Source: Raphanus sativus (lineage: Eukaryota > Streptophyta > Magnoliopsida > Brassicales > Brassicaceae). Taken from it: DNA of 64,000 bases. Of this stretch, positions 51,680-64,000 are shown in pieces (the first letter of the stretch is position 1; the number at the start of each line of letters is the position of its first letter). Location: positions 11,098,001 through 11,162,000 of the forward strand of contig NC_079514.1 of NCBI RefSeq assembly GCF_000801105.2, in the 5' to 3' direction. The translations under genes and the position numbers were made by a program. The notes beneath the pieces are model-generated. The model had not been told where the DNA came from. It worked only from the letters and a program-made list of their open reading frames with translations, and did not search any database.

Positions 51680-53488
51680 TTATCTGGAGGATATGGAGAA
51701 GAGCCGGACGCTTGAGCGGTCATACGAATGCATATACGGTAAAAGCTCAAACGGAGGCTTAAGTTCTTCGGTCAAGTCTGTGATGGAAAGGTTCATCTGA
51801 TCCACAAGTGTCAAGAACGCATTGAAAGTGTCTGCATTGCGGATCACAGATGCGATATAAGCCACTGCAGGGCTGCTGCTTCCTTCAGTCTCGAGAGAGC
51901 CATTGTCTCTTTTGGTTGATCTCCTTAAAAGGGCTACTAGAACCCGAAGTAGATGAGGGAAACATGACGGATCATAGATTACATCTGCGCCTAGACTGAT
52001 AAGAACGTAAGGGTTAGTGACATAAGCAACATCTTTTCACAAATGGTTCTTGGGTTACTCACACAATATCTGGACGATACTCGCTCACTTCACTATCCGA
52101 TGCAGTTTCCCATGGGAGATGGATGCATTTAACTCGCTGCTAATGGAGAAACAATCAATTAAGTGTATCATGTATACTCTGAATCAGAAAGCACAAAGAA
52201 ACTCCTACTTACTGAGCTCTCAGCTTCTCCGTGTTGTTTGAGCAGCTCGTCCTCATAGTTTAAGTCATTCCTCTCCAAGTTAAGCTTCATGTTAGATAGA
52301 GTTAAGAGATCTCCGTCTGTTAATATCACCTATCACGAGAGAAATTTGTGACTCAACATGCCTTAGTACTTATATGATGAGAAGGTTGGAAAATGAGTAA
52401 TTAACGATACCTTCTTTGCCTTTACATGTGCAAGACAAATTCCAACCAAACCAACTCCAGAACCAACCTAAACAAGACCCCATCGAATCATGAAGTGAGC
52501 AGAACTGATCAGAACTAAAACTTTATGATGTCAAACTAACCTCAAAACACGATTTATCAGTGAATAACTCTGGATATGACAGAACAAACTCTGACAAAAA
52601 CAAACTTGAAGGCCAGATTGAACACCTGCTCAACACAAATGACACATGGTGAACGACGTAGAAAGAGACTCTTGCATCTAAATAAATCTCTGGCAGTTCA
52701 AAGAAAGACGCTTACCCGGTATCTCCTTCAAGCATGTTCAATGAACACTGCAGCGGAACAACTAACTTCCTTGAACTTGGACAACTTGGATGTTCGTATA
52801 AACCTACTTAAAAACAATCCACAGATGAGTCCGCAAACATATCTCAATAAGAAAAAATTCATTGAACAATGAACACAAGAATTAACCTTCTGGGAAAAGA
52901 AAAGAGATGAACTTGGTAATCCTTATGTTTTCTTTCACCAATGCATCCTCCTAAACAGCCACACAAACTCAGTTTTGTTTTCCATCAATTAACTTCAATT
53001 AAAAAAAAATTTACACCTTAGAAGCCGCTGACATGTAAAGAGCATACTCTTCATACACTTCATCTAACACTTCACCTTTCTCCAACTCAACTTCAGTTAT
53101 GAGTTTCTTCAGTAACTTTTTCGCGTATGATGCGTTACCATTGGCAGCCTACATACACATCAATACTATTCAAAGTTTCAAACTTTCTCTTACTAGTCCA
53201 TAAAGTGAACAGAGCAGAGACTTTACTTACAGCTTTGACGCAAACCTCCCACAGAAACCTCTGGACACTCTCCGTAAGTGATCCTCCGGAACACCCTCTA
53301 CACAAAAAAAGAGAAAGTAAGAACAAATCAAACAAAGTAGCTCACGGCGGCGACGGCGGCGGAAGTGACGGTGGTGTATACCTCGCGAGAGCAATGACGG
53401 AGTCCACCGGTTCCATTGCGAGGAAAGCAGATAGTACATGAAGGTACTGCTGTGACTCTGCCTCCGTCGAGTTCTCGCTCGCCGCCAT
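51680..53488 (-). CDS. S-adenosylmethionine-dependent methyltransferase, FAM86-like
   Basis: Exons 53382-53488, 53231-53297, 53017-53148, 52887-52950, 52716-52803, 52541-52625, 52411-52467, 52213-52329, 52063-52139, 51680-51995; 1110 bases, 369 residues, equal to the Arabidopsis gene as I recall it (At5g27400). Motif I VGSGVGLVGICLA is near 182 and acidic VILTDGD near 201, then LPWE and DIVLGADVIYD (near 262), the layout of METTL21/FAM86 protein-lysine methyltransferases. An FAM86-type target (eEF2) is a family inference. The exon 9 acceptor is a tagcag tandem site. Confidence 0.9.
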
Positions 53489-53723
53489 GACTTCGCCGTG
53501 CCAAGCTCGGAGAATCACTTAGCAGTTAGTATTTAAACTTTGGGCTTAATGGGCCTGGAATCATTTGGGCCGTATGCATAAATATCCATTAAATAGCCTC
53601 GAAAGTACTAGATTACCCCTTCGCCTTACACCTTTTGTCTTCCTAGTTTACCTTCAGCTAGTTACAACTTCTTATCCATTTCAAAGCTATGATGAAATCT
53701 TCTTCTATCTTCTTCCTCTCCAC
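53489..53723. promoter_or_regulatory. Bidirectional promoter, 235 bases
   Basis: Separates the divergent start codons of the methyltransferase gene and the PsbP-like gene. It must hold both 5' UTRs. gggcttaatgggcc and ttgggcc (about 53540-53572) are TCP/site II-like GGGCC elements typical of housekeeping promoters. Confidence 0.6.
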
Positions 53724-55398
53724 ATGGGCATTCTACTTCACTCCCTCCTCTCTCTTCATCCACCGAAACTCAAACCCCTAAACCTTAATAAACCCAAGAG
53801 TCTATCTCCTCTCGAACCTTCTGCATCTCTTAAAGTCCCCACCTTTCGGAGAGATGTGGTGCTTAGAACATCATCTCTCTGTTTCGTCTCCTTCATACTC
53901 CAGAACCCACTTCTGGAGTCATTAGCCGATCCTTCGAAGTCTCCCCCCAAACCGGCTAGACTCGCCATTGCCAATACCAACTCTTGGTTCCAGTACTTTG
54001 GCGATGGGTTCTCCATCAGGGTTCCACCTCAGTTTATTGACTTCACAGAGCCTGAGGTGTGTGTTTCTCTGTCACTAAGTATCTTGTGAATGCGAATTAA
54101 TGAGTGTAGTCTCGTTTAGTATCATGCAAAGGCTGCTCATTTGGTTAAAGTTGTAGACTTTGTTGTTTATGGATGAAAAGTAAGAGTTGACGTTGGTGAA
54201 GTTATAGGACAAAGTACGATTCTTTTGTAGTCTCTAATTAGTTAGTGAGTGAGAACACTTATCTAGCTGACAAGATGGGTCTAATTCAATGGTTGTTTAA
54301 TCTAATTTGATTGGTTCGTTGAAGAGGTTTTGTTACAATGAACTACGTGTTTTGATAACCTGCTGAGTTCTAGTAATGAAGTCTGGATTTTAGAAAACTG
54401 GTTCGACTCTTTTTTTTTTCTAGATGAAAGGATCTATTGTTCTTGACATTGTGTGTTTACCTCATGTTTTAGGATTACTCTGCAGGATTGTCTCTCTATG
54501 GGGACAAGGCAAAGCCAAAGACTTTTGCTGCCCGTTTCGCATCTCCTGATGGGTATTTGTTTTCCCTCTTCCCTCGCTAACCAACCTTTTGGATTCTAAT
54601 GCAAGTTTCCCATCAGAAAACTTGTGTGAAAAAATCAATCTGTTGATGGTGCAGATCAGAAGTTGTGAGTGTGGTCATTCGCCCTTCAAATTCCCTTAAG
54701 ATCACTTTCTTAGAGGTTTCCACCAAAAACATTTCCTTTTACAAGTTTTACGTTTTCTCTATTTTTGAGAAGTTTACTTGTCCGTAGAGCTAATCAGATA
54801 TTCGTTGATTTAATTAGGCTAAAGATATATCTGCGCTGGGATCACTGAAGGAAGCTGCAAGAATCTTTGTTCCAGGTTCTTTTAAATCATATGCATGTTG
54901 GAAAACCACTTGCAATCTTGTCTTTGAAATCCTTTTGTTTTGGTTCTGGTAATTGTTTGTTAATATCTTCAACCACAAGCAGGTGCGGCAACGATTTACT
55001 CTGCTCGTACAATCAAGGTTAAGGAAGAAGAAGGTTTCAGGCAAGTCTCATTTTCAACGATACTCTCTCTCATCAGTTCGGGAGCTTTTATGTTCTTCAT
55101 CTGTTTTTGAAAGTTGATTTTCTTGGTTATCTTTTGGATGCAGAAATTACTACCTATACGAGTTTGGGAGAGATGAAGAACGTATTGCTCTAGTAGCAGC
55201 TGTGAATAGGGGAAGGGTCTCTGCTGCAAACTCAAGATTACTCTTTGTGGCTCATTGTTCCACATTCATATGACTCATTTTGTTTCGTCTGTGTTTCTTG
55301 AAAAGGTTTTTATAGCTGGAGCAGCTGCACCGGAATCCAAATGGAAGGAAGATGAGTTGAAGCTTCGATCTGCTGCCATTTCTCTGACGCTCCTATAA
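53724..55398 (+). CDS. PsbP-like (Mog1/PsbP/DUF1795) thylakoid lumen protein
   Basis: Exons 53724-54056, 54473-54552, 54655-54715, 54818-54875, 54983-55040, 55144-55216, 55306-55398; 756 bases, 251 residues. The N-terminus (MGILLHSLLSLHPPKLKPLN) is transit-peptide-like; TFRRDVVLRTSSLCFVSF then looks like a twin-arginine thylakoid signal, so a lumen location is inferred. The mature part (FQYFGDGFSIRVPPQFIDF, VVSVVIRPSN, RNYYLYEFGRDEERIALVAA, WKEDELKLRSAAISL) is a PsbP fold. Intron 5 has a GC donor (gcaagt). Probably a photosystem-associated PsbP-domain protein, function not established by sequence. Confidence 0.88.
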
Positions 55399-55882
55399 TT
55401 GAATGAAACCATATTCTTCTTCTAACAGAGAACGTGAAACGCTTCTTTTAGTCGAACCAGAAATGAAGAGTTAAGACCAACCAGAACAAATGAACATTGT
55501 TTTGGAACCCTTTTGAGTCATTCATGTTCTGTTTTTATTTTTGCCTTTGGTGATGTGATGTGATGTGATGTTCATTATTGTAATGTATACTCTGTAATGA
55601 AAAAAAAAAAGAAATCAAGATTCTTTTAAACGCGTGATCTGCTGCTTGTCATCAGAATATGTGTGCAGTCTGCGGTTGTACCTGCTCATGTTTTTTTTTA
55701 ACGAATCGTTTAGAAACGTGCGTCTGCGTTTTCAGTCTAGAAGAGAGGCACATCGAGATACAGTGCTCCGCGATGCAGTGAACCTTATCCGCCTTAAACC
55801 CTGACGAACAGACATAGATCCATCCTCTCTGATGGGATTTTGAGATCAAATGAAAGCTAGGGTTTTTCTTTAAGATCGAAAA

Positions 55883-57890
55883 ATGGCGCTCGTGAGGAGG
55901 TTACAGACAGTTCGTTCATTGCTGCTGAGAACAGCTGGATCAAGAGAATCTTCTTCACTTCCGTAAGCACCCTTAAGCTCAATTTGACGCCAAAAAGATT
56001 CAATTTTTTTTTTTTTAGCTTCTGCATCCAGTCTCCATGGCTCGTAAAAAGAATCTATCTTTATCGTATTCCATCATTTGTTTCCAGCTTTCGTAGTGGA
56101 AATGAGTTCTCTTGGACTCAAGCTGGAGATGGGTTCAGATTCGGGTGTGGGAGGAGCTTTCATTCTTCTCTTTGTCACGGTAGTGAATCCAGATCCCATT
56201 TCTCCATTGGTTTTACCTATGAATTGATGCTTTTTTTAGTTATTTAGTAATTGTAATTGTAATTGGGCATGTCCAGTTCCTGATACTCATGGGAAAAGCG
56301 TGTATTCGAGCTTATATGAGAGTCACAACGCTGCCGGCACACATTTGCTTCGATCTACAATGGTTAGGCACACAGCTTCATCATTGACTGTTGTTTTAAC
56401 TGACCAATTGAGTTGGTCTGATCATAGACATATATTTTTTTTGTTGTTGTTTTGTGTCTTAGATTGCAGAGGCTGTTCCGTTTAGCTGTGATAAAAGATA
56501 TGCTACAACGCAAGTTAAGGCTCCACCTCAGCTACAGAAAACGGTGTGTTTAAGTAACTCATTTTCATTGGCATTTTTCTTTCAAATGTCAGTTGCTTTG
56601 CTTCCTATGATTTGATGTCTTGCATCCTGTTTACGAGTACAGGGTGCTGTTAGAGTTTCGATGGTAAGCCCTGGATTTGTTTACGAGCCCTACGCACTCC
56701 ATGAGAACATCCCCTGGTGGCGGAGGTAAGTTTGGCTGCATTTAGAACTTACCTTTACATTGAAAGGCAGAGCATTTAGAATTGAGCTTTCTTAACTACT
56801 TTCTTTTGAATTGTAGATGTTTCACAAGAAGCGGTTGGAAAAGAACCAAAGAGGACTTCGTACGGGAGGTTGAAACATCTTCATACCTTATCTAGGCTGT
56901 AATACATGTTCCAAAGATATACTAATAACATGTCTGAAACTCTAAATTTCAGCTAAGAAGTGCCTACGCTATTGCAAAGTTAAGAAAGACTGGGTACTCA
57001 AAGAATAAGTTCTACGTAGAAGCACTAGAGCTTTACAAAGAGGTGTGTACTTGTACGCTTTTAGTTGTGGTTCTTATAGTGAGTTTTTCTTTACAAATCA
57101 TCTTGAGTTAGCTACACATGTTTTGCTTCAGATTAACATTATGATGGCCAATGGTGACAAGAAGACAATAAGGAAAAACGTAACTGAGAGGATGTATTCT
57201 GTAAGCTTTCCAACGAGTTGGTTATCAGTTTTTGTATTATAAGAGACTCTGCTCAATTGTTGGTTTCTTTCAATGTAGGCATTGAAGAACGAAATTAAAC
57301 AAAGAGAAGCCAGGTGGGGTAGTGTTTACTGGGAATTGGTTGAACCGGTCATCAAAATCAAAACTTTACAAGCTCGACTGGCAAGTGTTTATACAAATAT
57401 ATTTTTGTTGAATTTGAAGCAACATATCACTGGTGGATTTTCAAGCTCACCCTTATTTATTCTTTTTTTTTTTGACAACTCCTCAGATCGGCATTGACAG
57501 GACAGACCTCAACAAAGCATTCATACAACTGACACTTGAGTTTCTGACAAAGCAGGTCAGTGTTATCTTTAGTCGTCAGTTTGTTTCTTGAGCGTTTGAA
57601 TCTGAACTGAGTTCTGGATATCATTACTATCTTCAGAAATTTGAAGCATACGATACAAAAGGCAATGTAGTAGCTGGAGACAAGAAGAAAGAGGTAAAGT
57701 ATACTTGAATCATTTCTTTCTCTTGGTTTTTCAATAGGGGCATCAGTGAGTTACAAGTTTGTTGCTTCTGCAGGTGCTTGTACGTGACATCTGGGTCTTT
57801 GAGAAGTCTCTGTTCCACACAGGAGCCTGCTGGCGTCTTTGTGGCCGTATTGAATTTCCTTCAAAGGATAAAATCCAACCTGCCGTCTGA
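55883..57890 (+). CDS. Tim44-related mitochondrial protein
   Basis: Exons 55883-55962, 56088-56179, 56277-56362, 56463-56543, 56643-56725, 56817-56868, 56953-57042, 57132-57200, 57279-57380, 57487-57555, 57637-57693, 57774-57890; 978 bases, 325 residues. The N-terminus MALVRRLQTVRSLLLRTAGS is a strong mitochondrial presequence. The C-terminal half (LRKTGYSKNKFYVEALELYK, QLTLEFLTKQKFEAYDTKG, VRDIWVFEKSLFHTGACWRL) resembles the Tim44-like domain and large-subunit mitoribosome relatives. Intron 9 has a GC donor (ctg/gcaagt). Role in import or the ribosome is an inference from family. Confidence 0.87.
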
Positions 57891-58503
57891 TTTTTTTTTG
57901 CTGAGTCAGTATTTCTCTACACAATTTGCATTCTTTTCTAGGCTCTCTTGCAACTAAAGCGTGAATGTTATCTGATTAGGCTCTAGATACATCCACTTTG
58001 CGAGAACCATTAATAAGTGCAAAGACATCAGAAAGAAAACTTTTGGCTTGTAAGAACCCCGTTGGAACCAGTTTTCATTTTCTTTTGTAGTTCCATTAAC
58101 AGAGAGTGGTTTTGTTGCTTCTGTCGCTTACTTTGATATCTTCCACTTAAAAGTTGTTGGTAGATTCTTTATGATCAGGCAACTATGTGTAACATAAGCT
58201 GGGGTTCCTTTTTAGAAGATAAAAGTTGTGTTGAGTTGTTGGCCCCATTACTTAGGTTATATCCCAAATTGAATTTGTATACAACAAGGTAAGAAGAGAC
58301 GTTTTCAACTACTATCTCACCTACCTGACCACTCATAAAAAAAAAAAAAGATGTTTTAAACGTTGCCAAAGCAGTGGTTCTCTAGTAGATGGTGGGGGAG
58401 AACAAAACTTTGAAACTTTTCTTAGTAAAAAATGGATAGTGTTCAAAAAGAATCTCTAACGTGACTTTAGTATACTGTATTAAACACTTTTCTTAAGTTA
58501 AAA
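57891..58503. other. 3' flank of the Tim44-related gene
   Basis: Probable 3' UTR followed by AT-rich DNA. No other gene. Confidence 0.45.
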
Positions 58504-59235
58504 CTAGATTTTGACCCGCGCTTTCAAAGCGCGGGTTTATGTTTGTTGAAAATTTTATATAATCACATTTATATAATCCATTTTGTATATGTATTTATAT
58601 AATCCGTCTCATATATGTATTTTATATCCAGATTTATGTTCGATAAAACTATATCATACATGTATTTTTAGGTTTTTAATTTTGAATTAGATAATTTAAA
58701 TATAAACTAATATAACAGTTTTATAGTTTTGATCGGTGTTTTGAAATTCGATTGAAACCTGCGGTTGAACGGATTACCGGTTGATCAAAGATAAATTCAG
58801 TTTGGGTTTGAAAAAAAAAAACAAAATTTAAAAATCCAATAAAAACTACTAAAATTGAAATCCAGTTACCGGTTGAACCACTGGTTGAACCAATAAACAA
58901 TTTTTATTTTTTTATAAATAATTTTTTGTTAGATAGTTGGGATTATATTTAGGAAAAAACGGTTTAAAACCAAACCATTAAATAGTTTGAGAAAAAACGA
59001 TGCAGTTTCAAACATGTCCGGCTGGAAAAATATTAAAATGTTGCAGTATCAAACACGGAATAATCACATACCAAAATTGAATTAGGAAACCGGTGGTTAA
59101 TGACAAACCAAAAACAATTAAAAAAGAAACCAATGCAAAATGTCCAAAATGTCATTAATGAATACAAAAGAAAGCCTCTTTAATAGGGCTAAACAGAGTA
59201 AAAATCCAAATGTGCTTGTATTTTAATAGTATAGA
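58504..59235 (-). mobile_element. Short Helitron just upstream of GSH2
   Basis: Plus strand begins CTAGATTTTGACCCGCGC, with a perfect hairpin ccgcgctttcaaagcgcgg; minus strand begins TCTATACTATTAAAATACAA. Host A and T flank it. 732 bases, non-autonomous, ends 125 bases before the GSH2 start codon. Confidence 0.88.
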
Positions 59236-59360
59236 TCATTTGGCTCATTAGAGATTTTTTTGATTGGTTTACAGATCTCAGATGCTAAATATAATAAAAT
59301 AATAATATTCTTTAGAGAAAAGTCGTAGTGATCTTTGTTAAACGTCCAAAAGGTTTGCAT

Positions 59361-61976
<2,616 letters not shown>

Positions 61977-63354
61977 GATTGGATTCACATTCACCATCAT
62001 CTTTCTGATCCTGCTGGTTTATTCCTTTTTTCTTTTAGTTTCTTCTTCTTGCTTGTCAAAGATGTGTAATACTACTGGTAAATTATAAAGATTTAGAAGA
62101 CATGACTAGACTGGTAATAATCTCAAATACTTTAATGAAGCAAAATTTATTCTGTCATATTCTTGCTAATTCTCGCATACTCTTTATTATCTCACATTCT
62201 TCAAAATCAAAAATATGGTCAAAGTTTAAATTACCCTTACCCTTTGATTAAACCAATCAAAATCATTGTCTCTCCTATTTTGTCTTCTTCCTTTTTTTCT
62301 CTAGTGTAGATTTCCAATCCAGTTTTTTTCAATCTCCATTCAATTGGACATTCATCTTCTCTATTAATTCATTCATGAATAATTAGAAACTTTAACTTAA
62401 ATTTGTGTTCATAATTAACTAATTGAGCATAGGTCCGATCTATTTGGACAATTAAAAACACTGGTATAATCATAAAAAATTATAATAGATTAATATTTTA
62501 ATCTAAAGAATTAGAAAACCTAGTAAAACTTGCTATGAAAAAAAAGTATAACTATGTATAGCTATGTATAAATATAATCATACAACTTATATAACTAAGT
62601 AAGACTTTATTAGCAAAACTGTATAACGAGGTAAAATTTTACTGGCTAAACTGTATAACTTGGTATAACTATTTTGGTAAAATTGTATAACTTGGTAGAA
62701 TTTTATGGTTAAACTATGCAACTTTATTTTACTTGATTGTTAATCAATTTTATTTTTACAGGAGACGATGAGTTTTTTCAAAAACATATATTTTGATCAT
62801 GAAAAATACTATTACAAAGCCGAAGATAGTTATGAAGGGATTCCAAACCCAGGTAGCTTGTATGCTAGTGGATAGGATATGCAGAAAGATGATCATAAGT
62901 CCATGTACAAAGAAGCTGAATTTGAATTTTATTTCATTGGTAGAAAAATATAAGAGGCAATTGAAGAAGCATAACGACATCTTAAAGTGATTGGGTCAGT
63001 GAAAGATGTTATTCGAGATAGAGACAATGTAGGTATTGGTTTGGATAACGTGGAGAGCATGGATATCCTTGTGAAAATGCTGATATATGTGAATATGTTG
63101 AGCTTCCACATGTTGTACATTAAACTCGATGTATGATGGAATTGGAAGATGGTATGTGTATTGAGATCTATTAAGAGTTTCCAAATAAAGAAAATGTGAA
63201 AGAATTAGTTGATTGAGCATCACACCATAACTGTTTGAAATTATTATTTTGAACTGTGCATATGTGTGAGCTCTGAATATTAAGATTTCTTATTTATTTC
63301 GATTAAAACATACATAAAAGTGCATACTTGTTCTTGAAAAAGTTTAACTTCGAG
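61977..63354. other. GSH2 3' region and AT-rich DNA with a decayed frame
   Basis: The GSH2 3' UTR follows the stop. 62550-62720 has tandem actgtataacttggta-like units. 62798-63125 keeps one reading frame across ~110 codons with three in-frame stops (KYYYKAEDSYEGIPNPG..., later VIGSVKDVIRDRDNVG), so it looks like an old pseudogene; no parent recognised. Confidence 0.45.
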
Positions 63355-63574
63355 CAGTGGCGGAGCCACGTTGGTTGGAAGGGGGTCAGTGACCCCAACA
63401 AAATCTATAAAATTTTAAATTTACACTTGTTTTTCATGTTATTGTCTTGGTGATCGAGATGGTTAAAATCACCCTTTTTGATCCGTGTGTCTTAAGTTCA
63501 AGTCCTATGTATGTCTCTTTCCCTATAATAAAATATTATGACCCCCACAAGATTTATTTTTGCCTCCGCCACTG
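63355..63574. mobile_element. hAT-type MITE
   Basis: Terminal inverted repeats CAGTGGCGGAGCCA and TGCCTCCGCCACTG with an 8-base target duplication ACTTCGAG (63347-63354 and 63575-63582). 220 bases, non-coding. Inside, cttggtgatcgagatgg and agttcaagtcc resemble tRNA A and B boxes. Confidence 0.9.
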
Positions 63575-63582
63575 ACTTCGAG

Positions 63583-64000
63583 AACCAGAAGAATATGAAC
63601 ACCACAATTAGTTGCCTCTATTCTTCAAGATGATTCTTCAAGATGATAGAAAAACTTAGTAAACCTGATAAAATACAAAAAAAAATGAAATTACAAAATT
63701 CTAAATTTGTTTGATTATTTACAAGTATTATGTTTATTATTTGTTAGTATTTTCTGATTTAAATTCAAAATAATTATAGTAAAAAAATTCATCACTTAGT
63801 TGTGTACTACTATTTATAATAGAGCAAATAATTTGTGCTTTTATGCTTTTTCTTAGTATTGACCTTGTGACATTATAAACATTATATATATCACGAAATT
63901 AATTATATTACAACATGATTTGATGAGAAATGATTGTAGGAAACAAAATATAAGTGGTATAACTATAATATAAGTCTTTAAAGTACAGTAAAACTAAAAA
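63583..64000. other. AT-rich edge of window
   Basis: A short direct repeat, cttcaagatgatt, occurs at 63625-63650. No gene. Confidence 0.4.

Noticed and set aside
63440..63510. Possible tRNA gene
   Set aside because: The A/B boxes do not fit a cloverleaf; no acceptor or anticodon stem is visible.

Overview
This is a plant nuclear window from a member of the mustard family (Brassicaceae). Genes have many short introns with GT-AG borders and the intergenic DNA is AT-rich and full of Helitrons, MITEs and retroelements. The proteins recognised are closest, as I remember them, to those of the Arabidopsis thaliana chromosome 5 block around At5g27380 to At5g27600, kept here in nearly colinear order. 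Locus names are from memory and no search was run. Exons were joined by hand from splice sites and reading frame, so exon ends may be off by a base or two.

Layout. 1-4217 (minus): LACS7, peroxisomal long-chain acyl-CoA synthetase, cut by the left edge of the window just before its C-terminus. 4.2-18.2 kb: a tandem duplication holding two copies of the mitochondrial Rho GTPase gene MIRO1. The left copy (6609-12462) is a pseudogene carrying frameshifts and an intronic Helitron. The right copy (13753-17784) is intact. A remnant of LACS7 exons 4-6 lies between them and marks the duplication joint. 18889-20472 (plus): PNC2, peroxisomal adenine nucleotide carrier. 21352-26228: a young LTR retrotransposon with a gag-like ORF but no polymerase, with 5-bp target duplications. 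26.5-27.2 kb: a decayed fragment of the RNA-silencing gene SGS3. 30-34 kb: a plastid-like membrane protein, an F-box gene and signal peptidase subunit SPC22. 34.9-40.5 kb: tandem copies of the RING-H2 E3 ligase ATL31/CNI1, one truncated. 41-47 kb: no clear gene, but two fold-back elements with telomere-like arrays, a SINE and a 1.7-kb inverted repeat. 47.2-62 kb: a branched-chain-aminotransferase-like gene, a methyltransferase, a PsbP-like lumen protein, a Tim44-related protein and glutathione synthetase GSH2. 62-64 kb: AT-rich DNA with a decayed frame and a hAT MITE.

Functional links. LACS7 uses ATP to activate fatty acids inside peroxisomes and PNC2 imports that ATP, so two successive steps of seed-oil breakdown lie about 15 kb apart. 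The other genes look like unrelated housekeeping or stress genes held together by ancestral order. The most informative parts are the duplicated MIRO1 block, where each copy shows the empty site of the other's transposons, the retroelement ORF that runs through U3 of its own LTR, the 1.7-kb inverted repeat, the SGS3 fragment, and the splicing oddities of GSH2.
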